DNA of 14,864 nt from an uncultured Ilumatobacter sp. GTDB lineage: Bacteria > Actinomycetota > Acidimicrobiia > Acidimicrobiales > Ilumatobacteraceae. The position numbers were made by a program, and so were the translations under genes. Shown piece by piece: positions 13,940-14,864 of this stretch (positions within the stretch are counted from its first letter, which is position 1; each line of letters begins with the position of its first letter). The stretch lies in contig CALICC010000252.1 in NCBI GenBank assembly GCA_938049325.1, positions 1 to 14,864 on the forward strand, read 5' to 3'. The notes beneath the pieces were generated by a model. That model made no database searches. It was not told the origin of the DNA and worked only from the letters and a program-made list of their open reading frames with translations.

Positions 13940-14629
13940 TTACTTCGTGGCGTCGGTCAGGATCGGCCACGGAACGAAACCGAGTCGAGCGATACGTCCT
14001 TGGTGCTGCACGTCGAACCCGGCACCTTCGAGTAAGCGCCGCAAACGTCGTTTCGGGATGGCCTTCATCGGCTGGCCTACCGCCGACGACGCGCGCTGAA
14101 TCGCTTCGTCGGCGAGCCCGGTGATCGCAGCGATCGACGCGATGATGAGGCGACCGCCGGGCCGTAGGAGCCGATGGAGTTCTGCCGCGGCCGCCTCCTG
14201 ATCCCGGTACCAGTGGAACGATTCGGTGCAGACCACGACGTCAACCGATGCGTCGGCGAGCGGCAGTTGCATCGCATCGGCCTGTACGAACATCGCGTCG
14301 CGGAACAAGCTGGACACGTCGCCGCGAGCGGTGCCGCTCGATTCGTCTGGTCCGCCGGACCCGTCGGTGAGCGAGCGCTGCATCGCTCGCTCGAGCATGC
14401 CATCCGACAGATCGGCACCGATGACCGCGGCCCCTTCGAAACGCTCGCGCAACCGTGCCATCAGGAGGCCGGTACCGCAACCGAGGTCGAGTACCACGTC
14501 GGGATGCAGGCCGTCGAGGCGCGCCAGCACCGCATCGTGAACGGGGCGGTACGTGTTGTACTGCAGGCCGGGTCGGTCGTACGTCGACGCCCAGAGGTCG
14601 AAGAAGATCGATTCCGCCGGCACGGACAT
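13940..14629 (-). CDS. Class I SAM-dependent methyltransferase (Methyltransf_11-like)
   Basis: A 229-residue cytosolic methyltransferase of the UbiE-like/Methyltransf_11 type. Motif I is VVLDLGCGTG (45-54), the acidic residue after strand 2 is Asp73 (GADLS), motif II is in QADAMQLPLADASVDVVVCTESFHWY (about 116-141), and LRPGGRLII (155-163) is the post-motif. The segment at about 86-108 is a Gly/Ser/Asp-rich insertion between strands 2 and 3 not usual for the family, probably a surface loop. The start is set at ATG 14629 (MSVPAESIFFDLWAS); upstream in-frame codons (to 14833) give a low-complexity Arg-rich stretch and overlap the divergent gene. The fold is clear; the methyl acceptor cannot be told. 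The upstream region has tandem repeats shared with the divergent partial gene. Confidence 0.88.
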   Translation of the reverse strand: MSVPAESIFFDLWASTYDRPGLQYNTYRPVHDAVLARLDGLHPDVVLDLGCGTGLLMARLRERFEGAAVIGADLSDGMLERAMQRSLTDGSGGPDESSGTARGDVSSLFRDAMFVQADAMQLPLADASVDVVVCTESFHWYRDQEAAAAELHRLLRPGGRLIIASIAAITGLADEAIQRASSAVGQPMKAIPKRRLRRLLEGAGFDVQHQGRIARLGFVPWPILTDATK

Positions 14630-14660
14630 GTGACCACTGTGCCAGATCCACACCGGTGCC

Positions 14661-14718
14661 GCGAGCAAAACGTCGACACCGCAAGCAGAACGGTCGCCTG
14701 CGAGTGCGGAACGGTCGC
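14661..14718. repeat. Three degenerate ~20-bp tandem repeats in a divergent promoter region
   Basis: GCAAAACGTCGA (14665), GCAGAACGGTCGC (14685) and GCGGAACGGTCGC (14706) begin 20 and 21 bases apart. The last two share a perfect GAACGGTCGC (14688-14697, 14709-14718). Spacing of two helical turns puts them on one face of the DNA. They lie between the methyltransferase (start 14629, -) and a gene starting at 14755 (+). Confidence 0.45.
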
Positions 14719-14719
14719 G

Positions 14720-14739
14720 CCCGCGCACGGGTGCGCGGG
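14720..14739. promoter_or_regulatory. 8-bp inverted repeat next to the candidate -10 of the gene at 14755
   Basis: CCCGCGCA (14720-14727) and TGCGCGGG (14732-14739) flank CGGG. The right arm ends 2 bases before CATACT (14742-14747), a good -10 candidate that itself ends 7 bases before ATG 14755. The repeat would cover the -35 spacer, as expected for a repressor site. Confidence 0.4.
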
Positions 14740-14754
14740 TCCATACTGGACGCG

Positions 14755-14864
14755 ATGAGCGCCACAGACGACCGCCCGGTTGCCGCGAACTCGGTTCGCG
14801 ACGTCGTATTGACCGACAACGAGCAGGGGACATTCGGTGGGCGCGTTCAAACCCGATTCCCGCC
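14755..14864 (+). CDS. 5' end of a gene cut by the window edge, unidentified
   Basis: An ATG at 14755 opens a frame of 36 complete codons to the window edge, beginning MSATDDRPVAANSVRDVVLT, without a stop. I do not recognise the product from this fragment. Support for a real gene: a -10-like CATACT with a 7-base gap to the ATG, the divergent arrangement with the methyltransferase, upstream repeats, and a GGA 4 bases before the start codon. The antisense alternative, an upstream extension of the methyltransferase, gives Arg-rich sequence without family likeness. Confidence 0.5.
   Translation, partial: MSATDDRPVAANSVRDVVLTDNEQGTFGGRVQTRFP

Noticed and set aside
13795..14124. 109-codon + strand frame upstream of and into the methyltransferase
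   Set aside because: Overlaps the nested repeats and runs antisense to the methyltransferase; no family likeness.
1..14864. CRISPR array, insertion sequence, prophage or integrase
   Set aside because: No regularly spaced identical repeats with spacers, no transposase or integrase motifs, and no abrupt composition change were seen.

Overview
The window is high-GC and densely coded, with genes on both strands. Many start codons lack a clear ribosome binding site. tRNA-Gln and tRNA-Glu genes flank the glutamyl-tRNA synthetase region, and the genes include a split cobalamin acyl-CoA mutase and a secreted metzincin with LLDTR-type repeats. Together these suggest an actinobacterium, plausibly of the Acidimicrobiia (Ilumatobacter-like). 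That placement is inferred from sequence style and family memory, not from a search. I see no phage, transposon, CRISPR array or integrase, so this looks like chromosomal backbone.

Layout. 40-1458 (+) is an NAD(P)-dependent aldehyde dehydrogenase. A 66-base hairpin and a 14-bp palindrome follow, then 1558-1950 (+), the small B12-binding subunit of an acyl-CoA mutase. Convergent to it are a DUF2237 protein (1977-2345, -) and a large secreted metzincin-type protease (2466-5105, -). Divergent from the protease are gltX (5323-6759, +) and a membrane-anchored YdcF/SanA-type protein (6764-7540, +). Next come two divergent tRNA genes, tRNA-Gln(CTG) on - and tRNA-Glu(CTC) on +, each with its own terminator hairpin. 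A PAS-GGDEF-EAL protein (8029-9996, -) is divergent from a small TIGR03792-like protein (10099-10494, +). The large subunit of the acyl-CoA mutase (10559-12217, -) is divergent from a short-chain dehydrogenase (12304-13209, +). A VanZ-like membrane protein (13214-13765, -), a SAM methyltransferase (13940-14629, -) and the first codons of a divergent gene (14755 to the edge, +) complete the window.

How the genes fit together. The two mutase subunits lie about 8.6 kb apart, and their architecture matches isobutyryl-CoA mutase (IcmA + IcmB). The large subunit carries Phe75 and Gln193 where methylmalonyl-CoA mutases carry Tyr and Arg, which points to a butyryl/isobutyryl-type substrate. The aldehyde dehydrogenase beside the small subunit, and the dehydrogenase beside the large one, could act in the same branched-acyl or aldehyde metabolism, but that is only inferred from position. 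gltX with tRNA-Glu and tRNA-Gln nearby forms a translation block. It is consistent with indirect Gln-tRNA synthesis, which cannot be proved here.

The least explained content is in the intergenic DNA: the long hairpin at 1465-1530, the palindrome at 1538-1551, a 19-bp palindrome just 5' of tRNA-Gln, three TTGAC elements at helical-turn spacing (10027-10052), nested repeats at 13835-13909, and degenerate ~20-bp tandem repeats plus an inverted repeat at 14661-14739. I did not find a clear, wholly new multi-gene system. The best leads are these regulatory structures and the substrate of the split mutase.
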